From contig JBGPND010000138.1 in the NCBI GenBank assembly GCA_041487355.1, forward strand, positions 1 to 14,040: 14,040 nt of DNA, in the 5' to 3' direction. Shown one piece after another: positions 5,769 through 12,692 of the stretch; the first letter of the stretch is position 1; each line of letters begins with the position of its first letter. Origin of the DNA: JAMXLO01 sp041487355. Its GTDB lineage: Bacteria; Pseudomonadota; Alphaproteobacteria; Acetobacterales; Acetobacteraceae. The translations under genes and the position numbers were made by a program. The notes under the pieces are model-generated. The model had not been told where the DNA came from. It did no database searches and was given only the letters and a program-made list of their open reading frames with translations.

Positions 5769-7516
5769 TGGACCAGAAGCGGCTGTTTCTTGCGATTGCG
5801 ATCTCGGTTGCCATCCTGCTCGGCTTCCAGGTGCTGATCGCGCCGCATCTGCCGCAAACACCCAAGCCGCAGCAGCAGACCGCCAGCAACGAGATCACGC
5901 CAACGCAGACTCCCACGGTCCCCGCTCAGGGTTCGTCAGGCGCGGCCGCGGCGACCGCTGGCCCGACGGTGCCCAAGGAGGTACCGCGGCTGAAGATCTC
6001 GGCGCATCGCGTGCGCGGGTCGATCAGCCTGCTCGGCGCGCGGCTGGATGATCTGGTGTTCACCGACTACCGCGAGACGCTGGAGCCTGGTTCGCCGAAT
6101 GTCAGGCTGCTCGAGCCACGTTCGGACGAGCATCCGTATTACGTGCAGTATGGCTGGAGCGCAGCACCTGGCGAGCAGGTGAAGTTGCCCGGCAACGACA
6201 CGGTGTGGACCGGTTCGGCCGACACGCTGAGCGCTGGCCATCCCGTCACTCTGTCGTGGGACAATGGTGCCGGCCTGACCTTCCAGATCACGCTATCGAT
6301 CGATGACGACTACATGTTCACCGTTCAGCAGTCGGTGAAGAACGCCACCGGGCAGCCGGTGAAGCTGTTCCCCTGGGGGCGCATCCGGCGCGACTACACG
6401 CCGCAGGTGGCAGGCTATTACATCCTGTTCGAAGGCCTGCTCGGCGTGGTCGATGGCAGGCTGCAGGAAACCACCTATTCCAGCGCCAAGAGTGAGGGCG
6501 AGAAGAAGAACGGCATCGCCTACGAGGCCGCAACCACCGGCGGCTGGGCCGGCATCACCGACAAATACTGGCTGACCTCGCTGGTGCCCGATCAGGCGGT
6601 CGCATCCACGGTCAACTTCCGCCACGTCTCGGAGAACGGCGACCACTACCAGGTCGACTACGTCACCCAGGAGCCGCAGACGGTAACGGCGGGCGGCGAG
6701 GCGTCGCTGCCCTCGCGCCTGTTCGCCGGCGCCAAAATCGTGCGTCTGCTGGATCGCTATCAGGCCGAGGACCACATCCCGAATTTCGACAAGGCGGTGG
6801 ACTTCGGCTGGTTCTATTTCCTCACCAAGCCGATCTTCTATTGCCTCGACTGGCTGAACGGCCTGCTGGGGAATTTCGGCCTGGCGATCATGGTGTTCAC
6901 CGTGTTCGCCAAGGCGCTGTTCTTCCCGCTCGCCAACTACTCCTACCGCTCGATGAGCAAGATGAAGCTGCTGGCGCCGAAGATGACGGCGCTGCGCGAA
7001 CGCTTCAAGGAAGAGCCGCAGCGCATGCAGCAGGAGATGATGGCGCTGTACCGCACCGAGAAGGTGAACCCTGCTTCGGGCTGCCTGCCGATGGTGGTGC
7101 AGATTCCGGTGTTCTTCTCGCTCTACAAGGTGATCTTCGTCACCATCGAGATGCGCCAGGCGCCGTTCTTCGGCTGGATTCACGACCTGTCACAGGTGGA
7201 TCCGACGAACATCTTCAACCTGTTCGGGCTGATCCCGTTCGATCCGACGACGATATCGCCGTTCCTGCATCTTGGTGCCTGGCCGCTGATCATGGGCCTG
7301 ACGATGTTCCTGCAGCAGAAGCTGAACCCGCCGCCGCCCGACCCGGTGCAGGCGCGGTTGTTCCAGTTCATGCCGGTGATCTTCACCTTCATGCTGGCGA
7401 ACTTCCCGGCCGGCCTGGTGATCTACTGGAGCTGGAACAACCTGCTGTCGATCGCGCAGCAATGGCTGATCATGCGGCGGACGCGGCTGGCGCGGCCCGG
7501 ACTCGCACGCACCTGA
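5768..7516 (+). CDS. yidC: Membrane protein insertase YidC (Oxa1 family)
   Basis: The 582-residue protein has the long Gram-negative form. An N-terminal membrane anchor (6-24) is followed by a Gln/Thr/Pro-rich linker (about 30-70). A periplasmic beta-domain covers about 72-335. The five-helix Oxa1 core begins near 345 with FGWFYFLTKPIFYCLDWLNG (346-365). The hydrophilic-groove arginine is Arg394 in YSYRSMSKMK. The conserved cytoplasmic loop reads MMALYRTEKVNPASGCLPMV (424-443), and the last helices are near 503-516, 531-547 and 549-568. It inserts and folds membrane proteins alone or with SecYEG. The ATG at 5768 was chosen because the family anchor starts there and it overlaps the yidD stop by one base. 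The upstream open frame is the yidD shadow. Confidence 0.97.
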   Translation: MDQKRLFLAIAISVAILLGFQVLIAPHLPQTPKPQQQTASNEITPTQTPTVPAQGSSGAAAATAGPTVPKEVPRLKISAHRVRGSISLLGARLDDLVFTDYRETLEPGSPNVRLLEPRSDEHPYYVQYGWSAAPGEQVKLPGNDTVWTGSADTLSAGHPVTLSWDNGAGLTFQITLSIDDDYMFTVQQSVKNATGQPVKLFPWGRIRRDYTPQVAGYYILFEGLLGVVDGRLQETTYSSAKSEGEKKNGIAYEAATTGGWAGITDKYWLTSLVPDQAVASTVNFRHVSENGDHYQVDYVTQEPQTVTAGGEASLPSRLFAGAKIVRLLDRYQAEDHIPNFDKAVDFGWFYFLTKPIFYCLDWLNGLLGNFGLAIMVFTVFAKALFFPLANYSYRSMSKMKLLAPKMTALRERFKEEPQRMQQEMMALYRTEKVNPASGCLPMVVQIPVFFSLYKVIFVTIEMRQAPFFGWIHDLSQVDPTNIFNLFGLIPFDPTTISPFLHLGAWPLIMGLTMFLQQKLNPPPPDPVQARLFQFMPVIFTFMLANFPAGLVIYWSWNNLLSIAQQWLIMRRTRLARPGLART

Positions 7517-8157
7517 CGGACGAGGAAGAAGCTGCGATCGAGGCGGGGCGGAAGCTGTTCGCCGCCGAGTGCCGCTTCGTGCACGCCGCGCAGCGCCTCG
7601 ATCAGTTGCCGCCGCCGCGCGGACCCGAGGTGGCGTTTGCCGGCCGTTCCAACGTGGGCAAGTCATCGCTGCTGAACGCGCTGACCGGCCGGCGAGCGCT
7701 GGCGCGGGTTTCCACCGAGCCTGGCCGCACGCGCCAGCTCAATTTTTTCGATCTCGCCGGCTGTCTGACGCTGGTCGACATGCCCGGCTACGGCTATGCG
7801 CGTGCCGGCAAGGCGGTGAAGCAGGATTGGCAGGGCCTGATGTTCGACTATCTGCGCGGCCGCCCCACCTTGCGCCGCGTGATGCTGCTGCTGGATGCGC
7901 GGATCGAGCTGAAGGCCGCCGATACCGCGGTGATGGAACTGCTGGACCGCGCCGCGGTGAACTTCCAGCTCGTGCTGACCAAGGTGGACTCGGTGAAGCC
8001 GGACGCACTAGCGCGCAAGCTTGCGGAGGCGACAGCGCTGGCGCGTCGTCATCCGGCGGCGCATCAGGAGGTGTTCGTCACCAGCAGCGAGACCGGTCAG
8101 GGGATTGCCGAGCTGCGTGCGGCGATCGCCGAGCTGGTCGTGGGCTCCCTGCTATAG
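7462..8157 (+). CDS. engB: Ribosome biogenesis GTP-binding protein EngB/YihA/YsxC
   Basis: The protein has 231 residues from this start. The GTPase motifs are G1 GRSNVGKSS (61-69), the switch Thr in PGRTRQLNFF (88-97), G3 DMPGYG (106-111), G4 TKVD (173-176) and G5 SSE (208-210). EngB helps assemble the large ribosomal subunit. The start is uncertain. The ATG at 7462 overlaps yidC by 55 bases and gives 17 extra residues (MADHAADAAGAARTRTH) with little family resemblance. A CTG at 7513 would give 214 residues, nearer the usual length, beginning LTDEEEAAIEAGRKLF. No ATG, GTG or TTG lies between these points. The gene ends the plus-strand operon, and its TAG is inside the CTATAG shared with the opposing phzF-like gene. 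Confidence 0.93.
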   Translation: MADHAADAAGAARTRTHLTDEEEAAIEAGRKLFAAECRFVHAAQRLDQLPPPRGPEVAFAGRSNVGKSSLLNALTGRRALARVSTEPGRTRQLNFFDLAGCLTLVDMPGYGYARAGKAVKQDWQGLMFDYLRGRPTLRRVMLLLDARIELKAADTAVMELLDRAAVNFQLVLTKVDSVKPDALARKLAEATALARRHPAAHQEVFVTSSETGQGIAELRAAIAELVVGSLL

Positions 8158-9060
8158 TTCCACCGTCCCCTGCATCACCGGCACGCAACTTCCCGCGACT
8201 GTTGCCAGCACCGGACCTTCGGCTGTCTTGCGCGCGGTGGCGATGATCTGGCTGGGACGGCCCATCTCCACGCCCTGCTCGATGTCGTAGGTCAGATCGA
8301 CATTCTCCCCCGGTGCGAGCGAAGTCAGCAACGCCGCGAGCGCGGCAGCGGCGCTGCCTGTCGCAGGATCCTCCAGAACGCCATAGAGCGGAGCGAACAT
8401 GCGTACGCGCGGCCGTGTCGCATCACCGCCGCGCCGCACATAGAGCTGCAGGGAGAAGCGAGTTGCCAGATCCGGAAAACGCTCGCCAGCCGCGCGAAAC
8501 TTCGCAGGGTCCGGACTGGCACGCGAAAGTGCTTCGAGACTCGCTACTTCGGCGATGACGAACGGTGTACCTACCGAAGCGACAAGCGGCGTGTGCGCTG
8601 CGGTAGCGATGTCCTGCGGGTCCAGCCCCGCGCACGCCGCCACGACATCCTCCGGGATGCCGATGTCGATCGACAACGCACGCGGCGCGGAGATCCGCGC
8701 GCCGCTGATCGCATGGTTCGCACCACGCAGGATGTGCACCCGCACCAGGCCGGCGCCTTCCTCGAACACGAAATGCTCGGGGGGCTTCTCCGCCCGGCGG
8801 GCCAGCACGTAGCCAGTGCCGACATTCGGATGGCCGGCGAACGGCAGCTCCGCGCGCGGGGTGAAGATTCGCACCTTCGCATGATGCTGCGGATTGTCCG
8901 GCGGCAGCACGAATGTCGTCTCGGACAGATTGAACTCCGCCGCCAGCGCCTGCATCTGCTCCGCGGTCAACCCGCGCGCATCGGGGAACACCGCAAGTGG
9001 ATTGCCACCAAATCGCCGATCGGTGAACACATCGACGGTGACGAACTCATATACCGGCAT
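8152..9060 (-). CDS. PhzF-family isomerase/epimerase
   Basis: The 302-residue protein has the two-domain diaminopimelate-epimerase-like fold of PhzF. It shows the family opening VTVDVFTDRRFGGNPLAVF (7-25), the catalytic Glu47 in NLSETTFVLP (44-53), the motif ELPFAGHPNVGTGYVL (71-86) and the second-half motif EDPATGSAAAALAALL (230-245). EQGVEMGRPS (261-270) is also typical. PhzF itself isomerises a phenazine precursor, but most family members lie outside phenazine clusters and have unknown substrates. No phenazine genes are near. The ATG has GAGG 6 bases upstream and begins 15 bases after the gltX-like stop, so the two are probably co-transcribed. Its stop overlaps that of engB by six bases. 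Confidence 0.9.
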   Translation of the reverse strand: MPVYEFVTVDVFTDRRFGGNPLAVFPDARGLTAEQMQALAAEFNLSETTFVLPPDNPQHHAKVRIFTPRAELPFAGHPNVGTGYVLARRAEKPPEHFVFEEGAGLVRVHILRGANHAISGARISAPRALSIDIGIPEDVVAACAGLDPQDIATAAHTPLVASVGTPFVIAEVASLEALSRASPDPAKFRAAGERFPDLATRFSLQLYVRRGGDATRPRVRMFAPLYGVLEDPATGSAAAALAALLTSLAPGENVDLTYDIEQGVEMGRPSQIIATARKTAEGPVLATVAGSCVPVMQGTVEL

Positions 9061-9075
9061 GATGGACCTCGTTGC

Positions 9076-10410
9076 TCAACTTGCGGCAATTTGCAGTCGG
9101 TTCGCCGTGCGCACGCGGCCAATCAGCGGCAGCAGATCACGCAGCTCCGGCCCTTCGGTCTCGCCGGTGAGTGCCAGGCGCAACGGCAGGAAGAGAGCGT
9201 CCCCCTGGCGCCCCGTCGCCTGCTTCACCGCCTCGGTCCATGTCGTCCACACCGCGCTGCTCCATGGTTCCTGCGGCAGCTTGTCGAGTGCGGTGTGCAG
9301 GAACTCGCGTTCGCCCTCGATCACCGGCGGCACAATGGTGCCGGCGACCACATCCCACCAGCCACGTGCCTCGGTCAAGCGATCCAGACTGCCGCGCACC
9401 GCCAGCCAGAATGCCTCGGTCGCGCCGTTCGGCAAGCGGTCGGCCACCGCGGCAGACGGCAGGTGCCGCAGCACGCGGCGATTCAACGCCAGCAAGCGCG
9501 TTGCATCGAACCGTGTGCCGGAACCGAGGAAATGCGCAAGGTCGAAGCTTTCCACCAGCTCCGCCGTCGGCGGCGGCTGCCGATCGTCTGGCGTTCCAGG
9601 CCGTGCCAGATACGCAGCAATGGCCGCGGCCTCGATGCCGTCGTTGCGCAGGCTGCGCAGTGCGAGCCTGTCCAGCCGCTTCGACGGCTTGTCGTCGCCG
9701 GTGTCGGTCAGCATCGGCAAGTGCGCAATGCCGAGGCGCCGCGGCGCGGCACCGAGCGCAGAGAAGATGTCAAGCTGGATGGCGGTCCTGGTGATCTGAC
9801 CCTCGGCGAGGATCAGGTGGCTCATGCCGGTATCGATGTCATCGACCGCTGAGGTAAATGTATTCAGCAACGTTCCGTCGGCGCGGATCACTACCGGGTC
9901 GGAAACCGCTGGCAGCTTCACCTCACGATGCCCGAGCACCATGTCATGCCATTCCACGACACGGTCAGACAGCAGGTAGCGCCAGTACGGACGCTTGCCG
10001 CCAGCCTCCGCCGATTCGCGCTGCGCCCGAGTGAGGCGCCGCATTGCGCGGTCATAAACCGGGGGCTGCCCACGTCTCAGCCGCTGGTCGCGCTTCGCAC
10101 GCAGCTCCTCATCCGATTCGAAGCAAGGATACAGCCGGCCAGCCTGCTTCAACCGTTCGGCGGCGGCCTCGTACAACGCAAGCCGGTCCAACTGATGGAT
10201 GGCTGCGTCCCAATCGATGCCGAGCCATCGCAGATCCAATGCGATCGCCTCGGCGATGTCGGGCTTGCAACGCTCGCGCTCTGCGTCATCGAAACGCAGC
10301 AGGAAATGACCACCGAGTTTCCGCGCGAACAGAAAGTTCGCCAACGCGCCGCGTGCGCTGCCGACATTCAGGTGACCGGTCGGGCTCGCCGCGAAGCGGA
10401 CCTTGATCAT
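9076..10410 (-). CDS. gltX: Glutamyl-tRNA synthetase homologue with degenerate active-site motifs
   Basis: The 444-residue frame aligns along its whole length with class I glutamyl-tRNA synthetases, including RYLLSDRVVEWHDMVLGHRE (144-163) and the anticodon-domain end LFLPLRLALTGETEGPEL (406-423). Arg5 and Ser9 of the Glu site are kept. The usual LHIG/LHVG of the HIGH motif reads LNVGS (14-18). The usual DTDxERS is DAERERC (42-48). The Tyr of the (P)xY motif before TFTSVVDD is Asn183. RGEDHxTNT reads LAEGQITRT (201-209), losing the conserved Arg. KLSKR reads KPSKR (241-245). These are core ATP- and glutamate-binding positions in the family, so normal charging is doubtful. There is no frameshift or internal stop. 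Many alphaproteobacteria carry two GltX proteins, and this looks like a diverged second copy. It lies between an acidic 121-residue protein (18-base gap) and a phzF-like gene. The symbol names the family, not a proven activity. Confidence 0.85.
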   Translation of the reverse strand: MIKVRFAASPTGHLNVGSARGALANFLFARKLGGHFLLRFDDAERERCKPDIAEAIALDLRWLGIDWDAAIHQLDRLALYEAAAERLKQAGRLYPCFESDEELRAKRDQRLRRGQPPVYDRAMRRLTRAQRESAEAGGKRPYWRYLLSDRVVEWHDMVLGHREVKLPAVSDPVVIRADGTLLNTFTSAVDDIDTGMSHLILAEGQITRTAIQLDIFSALGAAPRRLGIAHLPMLTDTGDDKPSKRLDRLALRSLRNDGIEAAAIAAYLARPGTPDDRQPPPTAELVESFDLAHFLGSGTRFDATRLLALNRRVLRHLPSAAVADRLPNGATEAFWLAVRGSLDRLTEARGWWDVVAGTIVPPVIEGEREFLHTALDKLPQEPWSSAVWTTWTEAVKQATGRQGDALFLPLRLALTGETEGPELRDLLPLIGRVRTANRLQIAAS

Positions 10411-10428
10411 GCCAGAGGATGCGGGGAC

Positions 10429-10794
10429 TCACTCATCCTCGTCGTCCACATCCATCCGCCGTGGATCGAGCGCCCGCCAATCGCGATCCTCCGAGCCCGC
10501 CGGGTTGTCGACGAAATCGCCAAGTTCGGTTGCGCTGCGCCAGCCGGCATCGCCGGCATCGATCACCTCGGCATCCTCGCCGAACGCAAACCAGGCCGCC
10601 AGCAGGTCTTTCGCGGTTGCACCCGGCACGCGGCATCGTTCCACCGAATCGCGCACGTAGCGGCGCGCGAAAGCGTTCGCCTGCATCAGCGTCTCGAAGC
10701 CGCCGATCTCCTCGACGATATTGTCGGCCGCACCACCCGACAGATCGAGAATGCGCACGTGCCAGCCGCCTTCCGGGGCGAAGAGATCAATCAT
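10429..10794 (-). CDS. Conserved-looking acidic 121-residue protein, function unknown
   Basis: The protein is soluble in character, with no signal peptide or membrane segment. It opens with a compact region MIDLFAPEGGWHVRILDLSG (1-20), followed by GGFETLMQANAFARRYVRDS (31-50), a pattern resembling small alpha/beta domains. Tryptophans lie at 11, 68, 85 and 106. The tail from about residue 101 is strongly acidic (SEDRDWRALDPRRMDVDDED). I do not recognise the family. The ATG at 10794 has no clear ribosome binding site. A possible promoter just upstream would place transcription start almost at the ATG. It precedes the gltX-like gene by 18 bases, and the shared transcript is the only hint of function. 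Confidence 0.8.
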   Translation of the reverse strand: MIDLFAPEGGWHVRILDLSGGAADNIVEEIGGFETLMQANAFARRYVRDSVERCRVPGATAKDLLAAWFAFGEDAEVIDAGDAGWRSATELGDFVDNPAGSEDRDWRALDPRRMDVDDEDE

Positions 10795-10800
10795 ACGGGC

Positions 10801-10829
10801 AAGCTAGGCATGCCGCCGCGCAGAATCAA
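10801..10829 (-). promoter_or_regulatory. Weak candidate promoter before the acidic protein-gltX-phzF genes
   Basis: On the minus strand TTGATT (10829..10824) and TAGCTT (10806..10801) are 17 bases apart. The -35 is fair and the -10 poor. Start of transcription would fall at or next to the ATG at 10794, implying a leaderless message, which would fit the missing ribosome binding site. The 47-base gap after the permease gene is otherwise featureless and shows no terminator, so read-through from the transporter operon is equally possible. Confidence 0.3.
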
Positions 10830-10841
10830 TGCATCGGCAGG

Positions 10842-11687
10842 TTACGCCTTGACCGATCCGGAGGTCAGTCCCGCCACGTAATGCTCGACGAAGAACGAAT
10901 AGATGATGGCGACCGGGATCGAGCCCAGCAGCGCCGCCGCCATGAGCTGCCCCCAGTAGAACACGTCGCCGCGCACCAGCTCGGCGATCGCGCCCACCGG
11001 CACCGTGCGTACATCGGTCTTGGTGAGGAAGATCAGCGCATAGAGGAACTCATTCTGCGCTAGCGTGAAGGCGAAGATGCCGGCGGAAATGAAGCCTGGA
11101 ATGCAGAGCGGCAGAAAGATGCGGAACATGGTCTGCAGTCGCGTGGCCCCATCGATGCGCGCGGCATCCTCCAGCTCGTGCGGCACCGATTTGAAGTAGC
11201 CCATCAGCAGCCAGGCGCAGAACGGGATCAACAGCGTCGGATAAGTCAGGATCACCGAGGTCAGCGTGTCGCCCAGCCCGAGATGGTTGATGATGTCGGC
11301 CAGCGGAATGAACAGCAGCGGCTGCGGCACCAGGTAGGTCGCGGCGATCGCGAACGAGACCAGCGCGGCGCCGGCAAACTTCATGCGTGCCAGCGGGTAG
11401 GCCAGCATGACGCCGAACACCAGCGAGATCGCGGTGGAGACGGTCGCGACCAGCATCGTGTTGTAGGTCCAGGTGAGGAAGTTGGTTTCGGTCAGCAGAT
11501 CCACGTAGTGCTGCAGTGTCGGATGGTAGACGATCAGCGGCATGATCTTCCGGCTGTACAGCTCGCTGTTCGGCTTCAGCGAGGTGATCGCCATCCAGTA
11601 GAACGGGAACAGCGTGAAGACCAGGAAGCAGCCGAGCGGAAGCCAAAGCTTCAGCGCCTTCACGCGAAAGCCGCGGTGTTCGACCAT
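10842..11687 (-). CDS. ABC sugar transporter permease, MalG/CUT1 type
   Basis: This is the inner-membrane permease of a carbohydrate-type ABC importer, about 281 residues. It has six predicted membrane helices, the first at about 15-35 of the frame. The EAA loop that contacts the ATPase is ELEDAARIDGATRLQTMFRI (about 172-191), followed by FLPLCIPG, which is typical of the second (MalG-like) permease. The start is the ATG at 11687, which overlaps the stop of the preceding 22-codon ORF by one base (TGATG). A GTG directly before it (11690) is an equal alternative. The gene is third in a binding protein-permease-permease set. The substrate cannot be read from the sequence. Confidence 0.92.
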   Translation of the reverse strand: MVEHRGFRVKALKLWLPLGCFLVFTLFPFYWMAITSLKPNSELYSRKIMPLIVYHPTLQHYVDLLTETNFLTWTYNTMLVATVSTAISLVFGVMLAYPLARMKFAGAALVSFAIAATYLVPQPLLFIPLADIINHLGLGDTLTSVILTYPTLLIPFCAWLLMGYFKSVPHELEDAARIDGATRLQTMFRIFLPLCIPGFISAGIFAFTLAQNEFLYALIFLTKTDVRTVPVGAIAELVRGDVFYWGQLMAAALLGSIPVAIIYSFFVEHYVAGLTSGSVKA

Positions 11688-11755
11688 CACGTCGTGGCCT
11701 GCGCAGGCAGGCCATCCACGTGTTCACGCAGGGACAGCAATTCGTGGATGGTCAT
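11687..11755 (-). CDS. 22-codon ORF coupled to both flanking permease genes
   Basis: A complete small frame fills the 65-base gap between the two permease genes. Its ATG (11755..11753) overlaps the upstream permease stop as ATGA, and its TGA (11689..11687) overlaps the downstream permease ATG as TGATG. It reads MTIHELLSLREHVDGLPAQ and three more residues. No known family is recognised. The exact fit at both ends suggests that ribosomes pass through it, keeping translation of the two permeases continuous, or that it makes a micropeptide. It could also be chance in a 3-frame gap. No ribosome binding site other than the coupling is visible. Confidence 0.45.
   Translation of the reverse strand: MTIHELLSLREHVDGLPAQATT
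11695..11751. repeat. Two overlapping inverted repeats between the permease genes
   Basis: GGCCTGC (11696-11702) pairs with GCAGGCC (11707-11713) across a 4-base loop. CCATCCACG (11712-11720) pairs with CGTGGATGG (11743-11751) across 22 bases. The hairpins share bases 11712-11713, so they lie end to end or compete. In the minus-strand message the first lies just before the downstream permease start and could affect its translation. No T-tract follows, so a terminator is unlikely. Confidence 0.5.
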
Positions 11756-12690
11756 GTCTTCTCACCGCGCATGTACCACGCCATGCCGGCGATCAGCAGC
11801 GCCAGCGGCGGCAGCATGGACAGTGCGATCGAGGCACCCAGACCGAACTGTCCGGCGCTCATCGCCATGTCGAACGCATAGGTGGCGAACAGGTGCGTGG
11901 CATTGGCCGGTCCGCCTCGCGTCAGCACGTAGACGAGCTGGAAGTCGGAGAAGGTGAAGATCACCGAGAACATGGTGACGATAAAGATCACCGGCTTCAG
12001 CAATGGCATGGTGACGTAGCGGAAGCGGGCGAACGTGCTCGCTCCATCGATGGTCGCGGCCTCGTACAGTTCCGGCGAGATGGTCTGCAGGCCGGCGAGC
12101 AGCGTGATGGCGTAGAACGGCAGCCCGCGCCAGGTGTTGACCATGATGAGCGAGAACATGGCGAGGTTCGGATTGCCGAGCCAGGACGGCCCCGGATTGG
12201 CAATGCCCCAGCGGATCAGGAACCAGTTTATCACGCTGAACGACGGATCGAGGATCCACATCCAGGCGATGGTGGACAGCACTGTCGGCACGATGAACGG
12301 CAGCAGCATGATCGCCCGGATCAGGTTCTTGAACCGGAAGTCCTGGTTCATCACCAGGGCCAGTGCCAGTCCGCCGACCATCTTCAGGGCTGTCGCCGCA
12401 AACGTATACACGAACGTATTCCGTGCCACCTGCCAGAACACCGGATCATGAAAGTCCGAGATAAAATTGCCCAGCCCGATGAACACGCCCGGCTTGGCAA
12501 CCGGTCGGTCCTCCAGGCTGAGCCAGATGCCGTAGACGAACGGATAGCCAACCAGCGCGACCAGGAACAGGATCGGCGGGATGACCATGAGCCAACTGAA
12601 CACCGCCTCGCGCTCGGTCCAGCGGCGCAGGCTGAAGGCTGCGCGAGGGCGCAGCGCCGTGGATGCGATGGCCTGCGAGTGCGCCGACAC
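11752..12690 (-). CDS. ABC sugar transporter permease, MalF/UgpA type
   Basis: The 312-residue inner-membrane permease has its first helix at about 32-57 (SWLMVIPPILFLVALVGYPF region). The family pattern PFIVPTVLSTIAWMWILDP lies at 131-149, and the EAA loop at 207-233 reads ELYEAATIDGASTFARFRYV then TMPLLKP. LTRGGPANAT, near residues 265-275, is typical of MalF/UgpA-like permeases of the CUT1 group. The start is a GTG at 12690, two bases after the binding-protein stop. Its own stop overlaps the 22-codon ORF. It should form the channel with the MalG-type permease encoded downstream. Confidence 0.92.
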   Translation of the reverse strand: MSAHSQAIASTALRPRAAFSLRRWTEREAVFSWLMVIPPILFLVALVGYPFVYGIWLSLEDRPVAKPGVFIGLGNFISDFHDPVFWQVARNTFVYTFAATALKMVGGLALALVMNQDFRFKNLIRAIMLLPFIVPTVLSTIAWMWILDPSFSVINWFLIRWGIANPGPSWLGNPNLAMFSLIMVNTWRGLPFYAITLLAGLQTISPELYEAATIDGASTFARFRYVTMPLLKPVIFIVTMFSVIFTFSDFQLVYVLTRGGPANATHLFATYAFDMAMSAGQFGLGASIALSMLPPLALLIAGMAWYMRGEKT

Positions 12691-12692
12691 GA

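Noticed and set aside
6841..7461. Possible N-terminal extension fused to EngB (438-residue frame)
   Set aside because: The extension lies out of frame inside the conserved part of yidC and does not resemble a protein domain, and EngB is normally about 200-220 residues.
8152..9060. Phenazine biosynthesis locus suggested by the PhzF-like protein
   Set aside because: No other phz gene is nearby, and the PhzF family is widespread outside phenazine clusters.
8593..9852. 419-codon plus-strand open frame opposite the phzF-like and gltX-like genes
   Set aside because: It spans two genes on the other strand and shows low-complexity Arg/Gln/His composition with no motif or start signal.
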